The position numbers were made by a program, and so were the translations under genes. The notes below the pieces were generated by a model. It ran no database searches, was not told where the DNA came from, and saw nothing but the letters and a program-made list of their open reading frames with translations. A DNA stretch of 64,000 bases from Streptomyces zhaozhouensis (GTDB taxonomy: Bacteria > Actinomycetota > Actinomycetes > Streptomycetales > Streptomycetaceae). This document shows, piece by piece, positions 23,283 to 31,722 of the stretch. Location: assembly GCF_900230195.1 (NCBI RefSeq), contig NZ_OCNE01000008.1:62001-126000 (forward strand), read 5' to 3'. Positions within the stretch are counted from its first letter, which is position 1. The number at the start of each line of letters is the position of its first letter.

Positions 23283-24412
23283 CTCTGTTCGGCGTCCACC
23301 GGGTAGGGCCGCAGGCTGCTGATGATCTGTTCGATCGTCTCGTCGGGCAGCTCGTCCTCGACGTTGGAGTCCGCGAGCAGCACCCAGGTCGCCATGTCGT
23401 TGTTGAGGTCGAGATAGGAGATGGTGACCACCTTGCCGTCGGAGTGACCGCAGACGTCCTCCGGGTCCTCCGGCACGTCGGTGATGGTGGCGCGCACGAT
23501 GTGCCCGGAGATCCCGTGCTCGTTCTCGAACTCCTCGGGCTCGGTCGACTCGTAGGTGCCTTCCTGCTCCTGGTCGTAACCGCCCAGCGCCCAGTTCCGC
23601 GCCTCGACCTCGGCGGCCTCGGCGGTGCTGGTCGCGCCCTGGGCGCCCTTGGTACCGGCCATGCCGCGGCTCCTGCTGCCGTCGGCGTCGGGGCAGTAGT
23701 CGTCCTTGTAGAGCGCCACCCCGAACATGGCGGTGATGATCTCGCCGTCCTCGGCGCCCTCGCGGTTGTCCTCGAACCCGATGGTGGTGCTCTCGGGGTT
23801 GATCGTCCAGTCGTCCGGCGGCACGTCGAACGCGATGTGCCGGTTCTCCAGCGTCTGCACCTGCCAGTCGGGCTCGACGACCGGGTCGGGACGCTGGAGG
23901 ACGCCGCGACGCGGGTCGTCCGGGTCGGCCGGCCGCTCCCGGGTCTCCTCCTCGCCGCCCTCGGGCTCCTCCTCCGACTCGCCGTCGGGGTCCCGGTTCT
24001 CGCCGGCCTCGGTCGAGTCGTCGTCCCCGCCCATCAGCACCACGCCGGTCACGGCGGCGCCGGCGACCACCGCGACGGCGACGATGACACCGATCGCGAT
24101 CCGCAACTTCCGCTTGTCGTCGTCGCCTCCGGACGGCGGAGCCGGGGGCGGCGGCAACGTGGGCGGCCCCTGCTGCTGCCAGCCGCCTGGCGTGCCGGCC
24201 GGCGGCTGGGCGGGCGGCGTGCCCTGCGGGCCGCCCGGGTACCCGTACCCTCCCGGCTGTGCCCCGGGCGTGCTCCCCGGGCCCTGTTGCTGCCAGCCCC
24301 CACCGGCTGTCGGCTGCTGATACGGGTTGGGCTGCTGGTACCCCGGCTGCTGGTAGGGGTTGGACCACTCCCTGCCCGGCTCGGCCCCCGGCTGCTGTTC
24401 TCCTGGCCTCAT
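23279..24412 (-). CDS. Pro/Gln-rich single-pass membrane protein
   Basis: 377 aa from ATG 24412. A disordered Pro/Gly/Gln/Tyr-rich cytoplasmic arm (about 95 residues with repeated NPYQQP and WQQQGP) leads to DDDKRKLRIAIGVIVAVAVV (single membrane helix, about 100-122), an acidic linker, then an extracellular domain of about 190 residues (WQVQTLENRHIAFDVPPDDW TINPESTTIGFED; two Cys at CPD and EDVCGHS that may pair). Such proteins are common in Streptomyces and have no assigned function. The late domain resembles lipid- or ligand-binding extracellular modules only vaguely. It is transcribed alone. Confidence 0.8.
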   Translation of the reverse strand: MRPGEQQPGAEPGREWSNPYQQPGYQQPNPYQQPTAGGGWQQQGPGSTPGAQPGGYGYPGGPQGTPPAQPPAGTPGGWQQQGPPTLPPPPAPPSGGDDDKRKLRIAIGVIVAVAVVAGAAVTGVVLMGGDDDSTEAGENRDPDGESEEEPEGGEEETRERPADPDDPRRGVLQRPDPVVEPDWQVQTLENRHIAFDVPPDDWTINPESTTIGFEDNREGAEDGEIITAMFGVALYKDDYCPDADGSRSRGMAGTKGAQGATSTAEAAEVEARNWALGGYDQEQEGTYESTEPEEFENEHGISGHIVRATITDVPEDPEDVCGHSDGKVVTISYLDLNNDMATWVLLADSNVEDELPDETIEQIISSLRPYPVDAEQS

Positions 24413-24558
24413 GAGGCGCAACCCTAATGGGCGAGCGCGCCGGCACCGCGCCTTCGTCACCGTATTGCGACGGACCTGCGACGAACAGGCGGCCGGGGCG
24501 GGCGCGCGGGGGCGCCGGGGAGGGCCGCGGGCCGGCGTAGGGACAGGGAGGACAGGCT

Positions 24559-24576
24559 CGTTACCCGCTGGTAACG
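24559..24576. promoter_or_regulatory. Perfect palindrome touching the thioesterase start
   Basis: CGTTACCCGCTGGTAACG: perfect 7-base arms around CGCT, ending one base before the first possible start codon (24578). A regulator bound here would block initiation of a leaderless or short-leader message; it may also serve as the promoter -10 region. Confidence 0.55.
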
Positions 24577-24577
24577 T

Positions 24578-25036
24578 ATGGGCATGACTGACCCGATGAA
24601 CGTCGGCGAGCAGCTCGCCGCGACCGTGCCCATGGTCCGGACCCTCCAGTTGGAGTTCGTGCGCACCGACCCGGAGTGCGCCGTGCTGCGCCTGCCGGAC
24701 CAGCCGGCCTTTCACAACCACGTGGGCGGCCCGCACGCCGGCGCCATGTTCACCCTGGGGGAGTCCGCGAGCGGCGCGATCGCGCTGGCCGCGTTCGGCG
24801 ACCAGCTGAGCCGCGCGCTGCCGCTGCCGGTGCGGGCGGAGACGGCCTATCGCAAGGTCGCCACCGGCGAGATCACGGCCACCGCGACGCTGGGCCGGCC
24901 GGTCGCCGACGTGGTGGCCGAGCTGGACTCCGGTCAACGGCCGGAGTTTCCCGTCGAGGTGGAGATCACCCGCCCCGACGGCGAGGTCGCCGGCACCATG
25001 ACGGTCGTCTGGACCCTGAAGCCGCATCGCGACTGA
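24578..25036 (+). CDS. Hotdog-fold thioesterase-like protein (DUF4442)
   Basis: 152 aa (150 if the second ATG, 24584, is used). FHNHVGGPHAGAMFTLGESA SGA is the hotdog helix found in DUF4442/YiiD-C proteins, followed by RAETAYRKVATGEITATATL and a last strand TMTVVWTLKP. Probable acyl-CoA or acyl-ACP thioesterase; the substrate is unknown. No ribosome binding site precedes the start, and a palindrome abuts it, so a leaderless transcript is likely. Confidence 0.82.
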   Translation: MGMTDPMNVGEQLAATVPMVRTLQLEFVRTDPECAVLRLPDQPAFHNHVGGPHAGAMFTLGESASGAIALAAFGDQLSRALPLPVRAETAYRKVATGEITATATLGRPVADVVAELDSGQRPEFPVEVEITRPDGEVAGTMTVVWTLKPHRD

Positions 25037-25237
25037 CTCCGCCGGTCCGCCGCGGCCGATCGCGGTGCCGCGCCGGGCGCGGTGGCCGTCGTCCCCGCCC
25101 CGGCGGCCGGTTGCTCACGTCGCTCCCCGCGCCCCTGTCGCCGCGGTGCGCGGTTCGGGGGCGCGGGGAACGGCGGGAAGCCGGGCGGCGGGACACGGCC
25201 ACCGGCCAGGGGCGGGTGGTCGCGCCCCCGGCGGGGC

Positions 25238-26101
25238 TCAGCTGACCGCCAGCAGCAACGTTCCCGCCAGCGCCAGCCCCGCCCCGGCCGCCTGCGCCGC
25301 GAGCAGCCGTTCGCGCAGCACCCCCCGCGCGGCCAGCGCCGTCACCACCGGGTAGAGCGAGGCCAGCACCACCGCGACGGTCACCGGCCCCATCCGCGCG
25401 GCCAGCGCGTACGTTCCGTTGGCCGCCACGTCCGCCAGTCCGACGAAGGTCAGCGAGGGCAGCGCCGCCACCAGCAACTCCCGCCCGCCCTCGGGCAGTA
25501 CCGGCGCCCCCCGCCTGGCCGCCGCCCAGAGCGCGGCGCCGCCGGTCAGCACGTTGCACAGCCGCTGCACGAAGAGCGCCAGGAACAGTCCGGTGACCGT
25601 GGTCGACGCCTCGGCGATCAGGGCCAGCACCGCGCCGAGTCCGAGCGCCGCGCCGGCCGTGTAGAGCAGCGTCCGCCGCGGGACGCCGCCCCCGCCGCCC
25701 CGCGTCAGGCCGCCGGCCAGCAGCACCCCGACCAGCGCGACGGCCATTCCGGCGTACTGCACGGGGCCGGGCCGCTCGCCGAGGAACAGCGCCAGCCCCA
25801 CCGGCACCGCCAGGGCGGTGGCGGTCAGCGGCGAGACCACGCCCATCGGGCCGAGCGCCAACGCCCGGTAGAAGAGGAGCATCGCCAGCGGGCCGACGAC
25901 CCCGGCCGCCACCGCGAACCACAGTCGTGCGCCGGCCTCGCTCCACGCCCCGGTGGCCACCACGATCGCGCCCAGCACCACGGTGGCGAGGGTCTGCGAG
26001 GCCACGACCACGGTCAACGCGGGCAGCCTTCGGGTGAGCAGCCCGCCGCCGAAGTCGGCGAGTCCCCAGAGCAGGCTGGTGACCAGGGCAAGGGCGACCA
26101 T
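25238..26101 (-). CDS. EamA-type (DMT) transporter
   Basis: 287 aa, ten membrane helices in two homologous halves (first half VALALVTSLLWGLADFGGGL, second half after GGGGGVPRRTLLYTAGAALG), as in the drug/metabolite transporter superfamily. The conserved end-of-half motif PVTVAVVLASLYPVVTALAA is present. Function is export of a small metabolite; the substrate cannot be inferred. ATG 26101 gives a proper first helix. It is divergent from the XRE-cupin regulator, which may control it. Confidence 0.87.
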   Translation of the reverse strand: MVALALVTSLLWGLADFGGGLLTRRLPALTVVVASQTLATVVLGAIVVATGAWSEAGARLWFAVAAGVVGPLAMLLFYRALALGPMGVVSPLTATALAVPVGLALFLGERPGPVQYAGMAVALVGVLLAGGLTRGGGGGVPRRTLLYTAGAALGLGAVLALIAEASTTVTGLFLALFVQRLCNVLTGGAALWAAARRGAPVLPEGGRELLVAALPSLTFVGLADVAANGTYALAARMGPVTVAVVLASLYPVVTALAARGVLRERLLAAQAAGAGLALAGTLLLAVS

Positions 26102-26335
26102 CGTTACCTCGCAAGTACAGTGTCCGGGCGGCACGGCGCCGCCGTCCCGGCGGGGCGGCAGGGAGGCGGTTGGGCCGTGCGTGCGTGGGTGGGGGAGCGG
26201 TGACCGGAGAGTCCGGGATAATCGACGCTCGCGTCTAAAATAGTACACCCGCGGTGTGCTCGGGGCGGCATCCGTCGTGCCGCCGTCCTCCCCCGCGCCC
26301 CCGAGCGCCCTCGATCCCGCAGGAGAGTTCCGCCG

Positions 26336-26908
26336 GTGACCGACCTCGACCAGCTGACCCAGTCCCTCGCCGAGAACCTGCGCCGGCTGCGCGCCGAGCG
26401 CGGGCTGACCCTGGAGGCGCTGGCGGCCAGGGCCGGGATCAGCCGCAGCATGTTGATCCAGATCGAGCAGGCCAGGACCAACCCCAGCGTCGGCACCGTG
26501 GTCAAGGTCGGCGACGCGCTCGGCGTCAGCGTCACGACCCTGCTGGACGCGCGGACGCGGCCCAGCGTGCGTCTCTTCCCGCCGGACCGGGCGGTGCGGC
26601 TGTGGCACACCGAGGCCGGCAGCCACTCCACGCTGCTCGCCGGCACCGAGGCGCCGGGCCCGCTGGAGCTGTGGCACTACCGGCTGGAGCCCGGGGAGGG
26701 GCACGTGGCGGACGCGCACCCGGCGGGCACCACGGAGCTGATCCATGTGACGGCGGGGGAGTTGACCCTCGACCTCGACGGCGAGGAGTGCCCGGTGCCG
26801 GCCGGCACCTCGGCGGTCTTCGCCTCGCACGTGCCGCACGGCTACCACAACAGGGGCGCCGCGGCAGTCGAGTTGATGATGGCCGTGACGGTGCCCGCGC
26901 CCAGGTGA
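26336..26908 (+). CDS. XRE-family regulator with cupin sensor domain
   Basis: 190 aa: a helix-turn-helix of the XRE type (LRRLRAERGLTLEALAARAG ISRSMLIQIEQARTNPSVGT) and a C-terminal cupin (about 105-188, LELWHYRLEPGEGH..TTELIHVTAGELTLDLDG..VPAGTSAVFASHVPHGYHN) with His and Glu where a metal could bind. Start GTG 26336, after AGGAGAGTTCCGCC. These regulators commonly act on a neighbouring transport gene; the divergent EamA transporter with 234 bases between is the likely target. The intergenic region has an A/T-rich patch (ATAATCGACGCTCGCGTCTA, about 26218) suited to a promoter. Confidence 0.9.
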   Translation: MTDLDQLTQSLAENLRRLRAERGLTLEALAARAGISRSMLIQIEQARTNPSVGTVVKVGDALGVSVTTLLDARTRPSVRLFPPDRAVRLWHTEAGSHSTLLAGTEAPGPLELWHYRLEPGEGHVADAHPAGTTELIHVTAGELTLDLDGEECPVPAGTSAVFASHVPHGYHNRGAAAVELMMAVTVPAPR

Positions 26909-26942
26909 GTGCGGGGCGGGCGGCCCTGCTACGGTGCCCGCC

Positions 26943-27506
26943 ATGCGCGCTCCCATCGGTGACTTCGACGAGGCGATCCCGCTCCCCGAGGCCCTCGGCC
27001 TCCTTCCCGCCCCCGTCGCCGAGGCGGCGCGCGGCTGGCGGGGGACGGTGCCGGTCGAGCGGCTGCTCTTCGTGGACAGCGACCCCGAGAAGGCGGACAC
27101 CGCCGTCTTCGTCGCCACCTACGGCGAGGACCTCGCCGAGGCGTCGGCCAACTGCGTCGTCGTCGCCGGCCGGCGCGGCGGGGAGACCACCCTGGCCGCC
27201 GCCCTCGTGCCCGCCGCCGCCAGGCTCGACGTCAACGGCGTGGTCCGCCGTCACCTGAACGTGCGCAAGGCGTCGTTCGCCCCGCACGAGACCGCGGTGC
27301 GCGAGACGGGCATGGAGTACGGAGGCATCACCCCGTTCGGCCTGCCCGCCGGCTGGCCGGTGCTGGTGGACGCGGCCGTGGTCGCCCTGGAGCACGTGCT
27401 GGTCGGCAGCGGCGCCCGTCGCGGCAAGCTGATCGTGCCCGGTGCCGCGCTCGCCGAGCTGCCGGGCGCCGAGGTGCTGGAGGGGCTCGGGCGCCGGCCG
27501 GAGTGA
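26943..27506 (+). CDS. YbaK/EbsC-type aminoacyl-tRNA deacylase
   Basis: 187 aa. Pattern VERLLFVDSDPEKADTAVFV, then ANCVVVAGRRGGETTLAAAL, and Lys in NVRKASFAPHETAVRETGME YGGITPFGLP match the YbaK fold, which hydrolyses mischarged tRNA. The conserved Lys is in VRKASF, and the GGITPFGLP loop is characteristic. GTG 26934 is a possible alternative start. A -10-like TACGGT lies 9 bases upstream, so a leaderless message is likely. Confidence 0.88.
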   Translation: MRAPIGDFDEAIPLPEALGLLPAPVAEAARGWRGTVPVERLLFVDSDPEKADTAVFVATYGEDLAEASANCVVVAGRRGGETTLAAALVPAAARLDVNGVVRRHLNVRKASFAPHETAVRETGMEYGGITPFGLPAGWPVLVDAAVVALEHVLVGSGARRGKLIVPGAALAELPGAEVLEGLGRRPE

Positions 27507-27569
27507 ACGGGCGCCCGGGGGCGTCGCGGGCCGCCGGGCGGGGTACCCGGGGGTCTCGGGACCGGGGCG

Positions 27570-27589
27570 AGGTTAGGTTAACCTAACCT
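27570..27589. promoter_or_regulatory. Perfect iron box (DtxR/IdeR type)
   Basis: AGGTTAGGTTAACCTAACCT, a perfect 20-base palindrome containing TTAGGTTAACCTAA, close to the consensus TTAGGTTAGGCTAACCTAA of actinobacterial iron repressors. It lies 66 bases before the start of the siderophore-interacting protein gene, which should be turned on when iron is scarce. Confidence 0.92.
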
Positions 27590-27655
27590 TCAGTGCGGTG
27601 ATCGTCTTGCGCGACCGCCGCGCGCCCTCCGCACCGATCAGCCAGGAGTTCGTCC

Positions 27656-28507
27656 GTGAGCGACCGACCCGCCCGCAAGGCAGCCCAGACCCACCGCGCC
27701 CGCGTGGTGCACAAGGAACGCCTCACCCCGCACATGATCCGGGTGGTCTTCGGTGGGGAGGGGCTCGCCGGGTTCGCCACGAACGGGTGCACCGACCACT
27801 ACGTCAAGCTGGTCTTCCCCCTGCCCGGGGTGGCCTACCCCGAGCCGTTCGACATGGCGGAGATCCGGGCCTCGACGCCGCGCGCCGACTGGCCGAAGAC
27901 CCGCACCTACACCGTCGCCGGCTGGGACCCGGGGGCCCGACGGCTGACGATCGACTTCGTCCACCACGGCGACGAGGGCCTGGCCGGCCCCTGGGCCGAC
28001 GCCGCCAGCCCCGGCGACGAGCTGTACCTGCTGGGCCCCGGCGGCGGTTACGCGCCGGAGGCCGCGTCCGACTGGCACCTGCTGGTCGGCGACGAGGCGG
28101 CGCTGCCCGCCATCGCCGCCGCGCTCGCCGCGCTGCCCGCCGACGCCAGGGCGCTGGCCTTCGTCGAGGTCGAGGACCCGGCGGAGGAGCAGAAGCTCGC
28201 CTACCCCGAGGGCCCGATCGACCTGCGGTGGCTGCACCGCAAGGGCCGCCCGGTGGGGGAGGCGCTGGTGGAGGCGGTCACCTCGGCGGCGTTCCCGCCC
28301 GGCGTGCCGCAGGTCTTCCTGCACGGCGAGGCACACGCCGTCAAGGCGCTCCGCCGCCACCTGCGGCACGAGCGGGGCCTGGGCCGCGAGCAGATGAAGT
28401 CCGTCTCCGGCTACTGGCGCCGCGGCTCCGACGAGGACGGCTGGCAGTCGGGCAAGGCCGAGTGGAACAAGCGCGTCGAGGCCGAGCAGGAGTCGGGCGC
28501 CGCCTGA
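27656..28507 (+). CDS. Siderophore-interacting protein (ferric-siderophore reductase)
   Basis: 283-aa flavin reductase of the ViuB/SIP family; it uses NAD(P)H and FAD to release iron from imported siderophores. PRADWPKTRTYTVAGWDPGA RRLTIDFVHHGDEGLAGPWA contains the RxYT FAD-binding motif; LLVGDEAALPAIAAALAALP is the FAD/NAD loop, and YWRRGSDEDGW is the C-terminal signature. Start GTG 27656, with AGGAG 8 bases before it. It is directly under the iron box. It ends 11 bases before the convergent PLP-enzyme gene. Confidence 0.95.
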   Translation: MSDRPARKAAQTHRARVVHKERLTPHMIRVVFGGEGLAGFATNGCTDHYVKLVFPLPGVAYPEPFDMAEIRASTPRADWPKTRTYTVAGWDPGARRLTIDFVHHGDEGLAGPWADAASPGDELYLLGPGGGYAPEAASDWHLLVGDEAALPAIAAALAALPADARALAFVEVEDPAEEQKLAYPEGPIDLRWLHRKGRPVGEALVEAVTSAAFPPGVPQVFLHGEAHAVKALRRHLRHERGLGREQMKSVSGYWRRGSDEDGWQSGKAEWNKRVEAEQESGAA

Positions 28508-28518
28508 GCGACCGCCGG

Positions 28519-29622
28519 TCAGCCGGTGGCGCGCGGCACCGAGGGGCGACGGCCCCACTCCATCGTGGACCAGGGCGGCCGCAGGTCGGACAGCTCCGTG
28601 ATCTGGTGCGGCTTGAGCGTCCTGGGGTCCGGCGCCTCCCGGTGGCGGGCGAAGGCGCGCTCCGCGTAGCGGTGGCCGGTGTCGGCGCCGATCACCAGGT
28701 GGGTCCGCTCCGGCCGGCGCGCCGACTCCCACAGCGCCGCGAGATGCGCGGCGCCGGTGGAGAGCCCGGCGAAGACCGCGTGCGCGCGGACCAGCCCCAC
28801 CGCCCCGGCCATCGCGTGCCGGAAGTCGACCCAGTGCAGCGCGTCGTAGAGCCGGTGGCGCACGTTGTCGAACGGGATCGCGCTGCCGATGCCGGCGATG
28901 ATCGCCTCCGGGTCCTGGAACCGCTCACTGCCGAACGTGACGCTGCCGAACGGCTGCACGCCCACCAGCCGCACGTCCAGGCCGCGCTGCCGCAGCGGGG
29001 CGACCAGCCCCCCGGTGGAGGAGCCGGTGCCGACGGAGCCGACGACCGTCAGCTCCTCCTCCGGCCACGCGGCGGCCACCAGTTCGGCGAACTCCCGGTA
29101 GCCCGCGTGGTGGACCGCGTCGTGGTACTGCCGCATCCAGTGCGTGTCCGGCCGCGCGGCGACCAGCTCGCGCACCCGCTCCACCCGCCGGTTCTGGTCG
29201 AGCCGCAGATCCTCGGAGGGCGGCATCTGGTCGATGGTGGCCCCCAGGATCTCCAACTGCACCCGGGTGGTGAGGTCGACGGTGGTGGAGGCGACGATGT
29301 GGCAGCGCAGCCCGTGGCGGTGGCAGGCCATCGCGAGCGCCAGCGCGTAGATCCCGCTGGAGCTGTCGACCAGGGTCTGGCCGGGGCGGATCACCCCGCG
29401 CTCCAGCAGGGAGCGCACGGCGCCCAGGGCGGCGTAGACCTTCAGGGTCTCGAAGCGCGCCAGCACGATGCCGGGGCCCAGCCGCACCAGGTCGGGCGCC
29501 TTGATCGCGTCGGTGATGTGCGCGTGGATCAACGGGCGGGGCGCGGCGGGCGGTGCGGCCGCGGACGGCCTTCCGTCCGCCGGCGCGACGGGCGGGGTGC
29601 TCGCTTCGGGGGACGTGGGCAT
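28519..29622 (-). CDS. PLP-dependent cysteine-synthase-like enzyme
   Basis: 367 aa of the tryptophan-synthase-beta/cysteine-synthase fold. It has LARFETLKVYAALGAVRSLL (probable PLP Lys), VDSSSGIYALALAMACHRHG (the SSSGN-type phosphate loop, here SSSGIYA), VGSVGTGSSTGGLVAPLRQR (GTGGT-type) and VFAGLSTGAAHLAAL at the end. The usual Asn after SSSG is replaced by Ile, and the KDR motif near the Lys is unlike true CysK, so O-acetylserine sulfhydrylation is not assured. SbnA-like diaminopropionate synthesis is one possibility because iron genes adjoin, but there is no SbnB partner. It is convergent with the siderophore reductase. Confidence 0.8.
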   Translation of the reverse strand: MPTSPEASTPPVAPADGRPSAAAPPAAPRPLIHAHITDAIKAPDLVRLGPGIVLARFETLKVYAALGAVRSLLERGVIRPGQTLVDSSSGIYALALAMACHRHGLRCHIVASTTVDLTTRVQLEILGATIDQMPPSEDLRLDQNRRVERVRELVAARPDTHWMRQYHDAVHHAGYREFAELVAAAWPEEELTVVGSVGTGSSTGGLVAPLRQRGLDVRLVGVQPFGSVTFGSERFQDPEAIIAGIGSAIPFDNVRHRLYDALHWVDFRHAMAGAVGLVRAHAVFAGLSTGAAHLAALWESARRPERTHLVIGADTGHRYAERAFARHREAPDPRTLKPHQITELSDLRPPWSTMEWGRRPSVPRATG

Positions 29623-29722
29623 GGCATCGCCACCTCGGCTCGTGTGGGGTCTCGCGGGGGGTGTGGTGCGGGAACGGGCGGGGGCGACGCCCGGCTGGGG
29701 TGCGGGCGCCGCCCCCGCGCGG

Positions 29723-30523
29723 TCACTCGGGCGCCCGGCCGTCCTCGGCGAGCGTCAGCTGGGTGAGCAGCGTCTGACGGGCCCGCGCCACCCGGGAGCG
29801 CACGGTGCCCACCGGGCAGCCGCTGGCCTCGGCGACCTCCGCGTAGGGCATCCCGGCGATCTGGGTGAGCCGGAACGCCCGTGCCCGGTCCGAGGGGAGC
29901 CGGGCCAGCAGCTCGTCGAGCGCCACCCGTTCCTCGAACCCGGGCACGTGGCCGCGCTGTTCACGCTCCACGGTGGTCAGCCAGTCCGCCGTCGCCGCCA
30001 GCGGCGGGCGGGCACGCTCGTAGCGCACCCGGTCCACGGCGGTCCTGCGGGCGATCGACAGCAGCCAGGTGCGGGCCGAGGAGCGGCCCTCGAACGAGGG
30101 CAGGGCGCGCAGCGCGCGCAGCAGCGTCTCCTGCACCAGGTCCTCGGCGCCCTGCGGGTCGCCGCTGACCCGGGTCAGATAGCGCAGCAGGTCCTCGCGG
30201 ACGGCGGCGAAGAAGAGCTCCACCGCCCGCCGGTCGCCGCCGCGCGCGGCCAGCGCCCAGCGGGTCACCGTCGCCTCGTCGGCCCGCGCCGGGTCGCCGC
30301 GCTCGGCCGGTGTCGCGCCGGCGGCGGGGCGGGGTGCGGGCAGGCGGGGGGCGGCGGGCCGCCCGGTCAGGCGCGGCTGCCGCGAAGGGGCCGCCGACGG
30401 CGGGGTCCTGGGGGACGGAGGGGAGTGGGAGGGCTGGGGGGCGTGCGGGCTCTCGCGGCGGGACGCCGGGCGTCCGGCCGTTCGGGGCTCGGCGGTGAGA
30501 GACACGCCAGGGGATGACGTCAC
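29723..30523 (-). CDS. ECF RNA polymerase sigma factor with long N-terminal arm
   Basis: 266 aa. The sigma region starts near residue 98: LFFAAVREDLLRYLTRVSGD PQGAEDLVQETLLRALRAL (region 2) and LARLPSDRARAFRLTQIAGM PYAEVAEASGCPVGTVRSRV (region 4 helix-turn-helix). Before it is an arm of about 95 residues rich in Pro, Ser and Arg. GTG 30523 was chosen because AGGA lies just upstream; later starts would shorten the arm. No anti-sigma gene with a zinc motif adjoins; instead a small membrane protein gene lies 94 bases upstream on the same strand. Signal and targets are unknown. Confidence 0.85.
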   Translation of the reverse strand: MTSSPGVSLTAEPRTAGRPASRRESPHAPQPSHSPPSPRTPPSAAPSRQPRLTGRPAAPRLPAPRPAAGATPAERGDPARADEATVTRWALAARGGDRRAVELFFAAVREDLLRYLTRVSGDPQGAEDLVQETLLRALRALPSFEGRSSARTWLLSIARRTAVDRVRYERARPPLAATADWLTTVEREQRGHVPGFEERVALDELLARLPSDRARAFRLTQIAGMPYAEVAEASGCPVGTVRSRVARARQTLLTQLTLAEDGRAPE

Positions 30524-30617
30524 GGTCCTGTCGCCTTTCACGGGAACCGCGTCACCGGTGCGCGGCGAACGCGGTGAGGAAGGCCGGGACCCACCGAAAG
30601 ACAGGACGGGGCTGTGA

Positions 30618-31274
30618 TCAGGCGGGGCGTGCCCGGCCGTGGCGCGCTGCGTCCGTGCGGCGGAGCACCGCCGGGGACGCGGGGCGCGCCGGAGGGCCGC
30701 GCGAGCCGAGGGGGCGCGGGCAGGCCAGCGGCGCCCGCGGCCCCTCCCGCGTCGGACCGAGGCCGGCGGGCGCGGCGGGGCCCGGCGGACGCAGGGGGCG
30801 CGGGGGCGGGCCGAGCACCCGGTGGGCGGCCCAGCGCAGCAACGCGAAGAGCGCCCGTTCGCCCCGCCACAGCCACACCGCGCTGACCAGCGCCATCGCG
30901 AGGTGGCCCGCCGCCATCGCCCACGAGCCGTCGAGCAGGCCGTGGCCGGAGTCGGCGGCGAGGTGGCCGCCGGGCGACATGTGGCCGGCGTGCGGGGCGT
31001 GGGGGAGCCGCGCCGCGTTGACGGCGTGGCCCAGGGAGAACGCGCCGTGCAGCAGGAGTTGGGTGCCCAGCGTGGCGGCGATGACCGCGACGGGGCCGCG
31101 TTCCCGCTCGGTGAACGACCAGACACCGATCCAGATCCCGGCCCAGACCACCGGCAGCAGCCGCCAGGAGACGCTGTCCCCCGAGGTGGCCGTGTGGCTG
31201 GAGATGGCGAGGACCACGCAGAGCGCCGAGAAAACGGCTGCCCTCGTGGCGCGCAACATCCGGCCGGCTTCCAT
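30618..31274 (-). CDS. Small membrane protein with His-rich loop
   Basis: 218 aa from ATG 31274. Four or five membrane helices (ATRAAVFSALCVVLAISSHT, LLPVVWAGIWIGVWSF, VAVIAATLGTQLLLHGAFSL, WAMAAGHLAMALVSAVWLW) surround an exposed loop with many His, LPHAPHAGHMSPGGHLAADS GHG (about 92-116). The end is an Arg/Pro-rich tail. The His/Met-rich loop could bind copper or zinc. It precedes the ECF sigma gene and may take part in its signal path; this is inference, and no anti-sigma domain is visible. Confidence 0.7.
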   Translation of the reverse strand: MEAGRMLRATRAAVFSALCVVLAISSHTATSGDSVSWRLLPVVWAGIWIGVWSFTERERGPVAVIAATLGTQLLLHGAFSLGHAVNAARLPHAPHAGHMSPGGHLAADSGHGLLDGSWAMAAGHLAMALVSAVWLWRGERALFALLRWAAHRVLGPPPRPLRPPGPAAPAGLGPTREGPRAPLACPRPLGSRGPPARPASPAVLRRTDAARHGRARPA

Positions 31275-31722
31275 GACATGACCATGGTGGCACCGAGTGG
31301 AACGGGTGACGATATGCGCGACGAGGATTTCGTTTCCGGAAACGCGGAAGCGGAACGCCGGGAACTCGCCGGCCGTTTCCTCCGACCTCTCAAGGGAAAG
31401 GCCGTCACGTCCACCGGCCCGGAGCGCCCGCACCCGCCTTCACCAGGGCTTCGGCCCGGGGCGGTCCCGCGCCGCCGGATCCGCCCGCGCTCCGCGCGAG
31501 GGGAAAGTCCGGGACGTCACACGGCCTCAACCGTAAAGGATTTCTATGCGATTATCCCTGCGGTGACGCGCGTGCATTCCGTGGTCCGTGGGTACGATCC
31601 GGCTCGCCACGCCCCGGCCGCCGCCACGCGCCGCCGCCCCGCACCACCGTCCCGTCACACGCGGGCGGGCGCGCCGTTCCCCGGCACGCCGGGCCGCCCC
31701 TGGGAAACGAGGTTCCCCCGCC
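31275..31722. other. Long regulatory spacer between divergent genes
   Basis: 448 bases between the divergent membrane-protein and methyltransferase genes. It contains the palindrome at 31331-31344 and an A/T-richer patch near 31535-31560 (GTAAAGGATTTCTATGCGAT) that may hold a promoter. Reading frames crossing it show no family match. Confidence 0.5.
31331..31344. promoter_or_regulatory. Perfect 14-base palindrome
   Basis: CGTTTCCGGAAACG, perfectly symmetrical, 57 bases before the start of the membrane-protein gene (31274, minus strand). LacI-, AraC- or TetR-type sites look like this; the binding factor is unknown. Confidence 0.5.

Noticed and set aside
28519..29622. Annotation as true cysteine synthase (cysK/cysM)
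   Set aside because: The Asn-containing SSSGN loop and the KDR-type Lys region of real cysteine synthases are altered, so only the fold is claimed.
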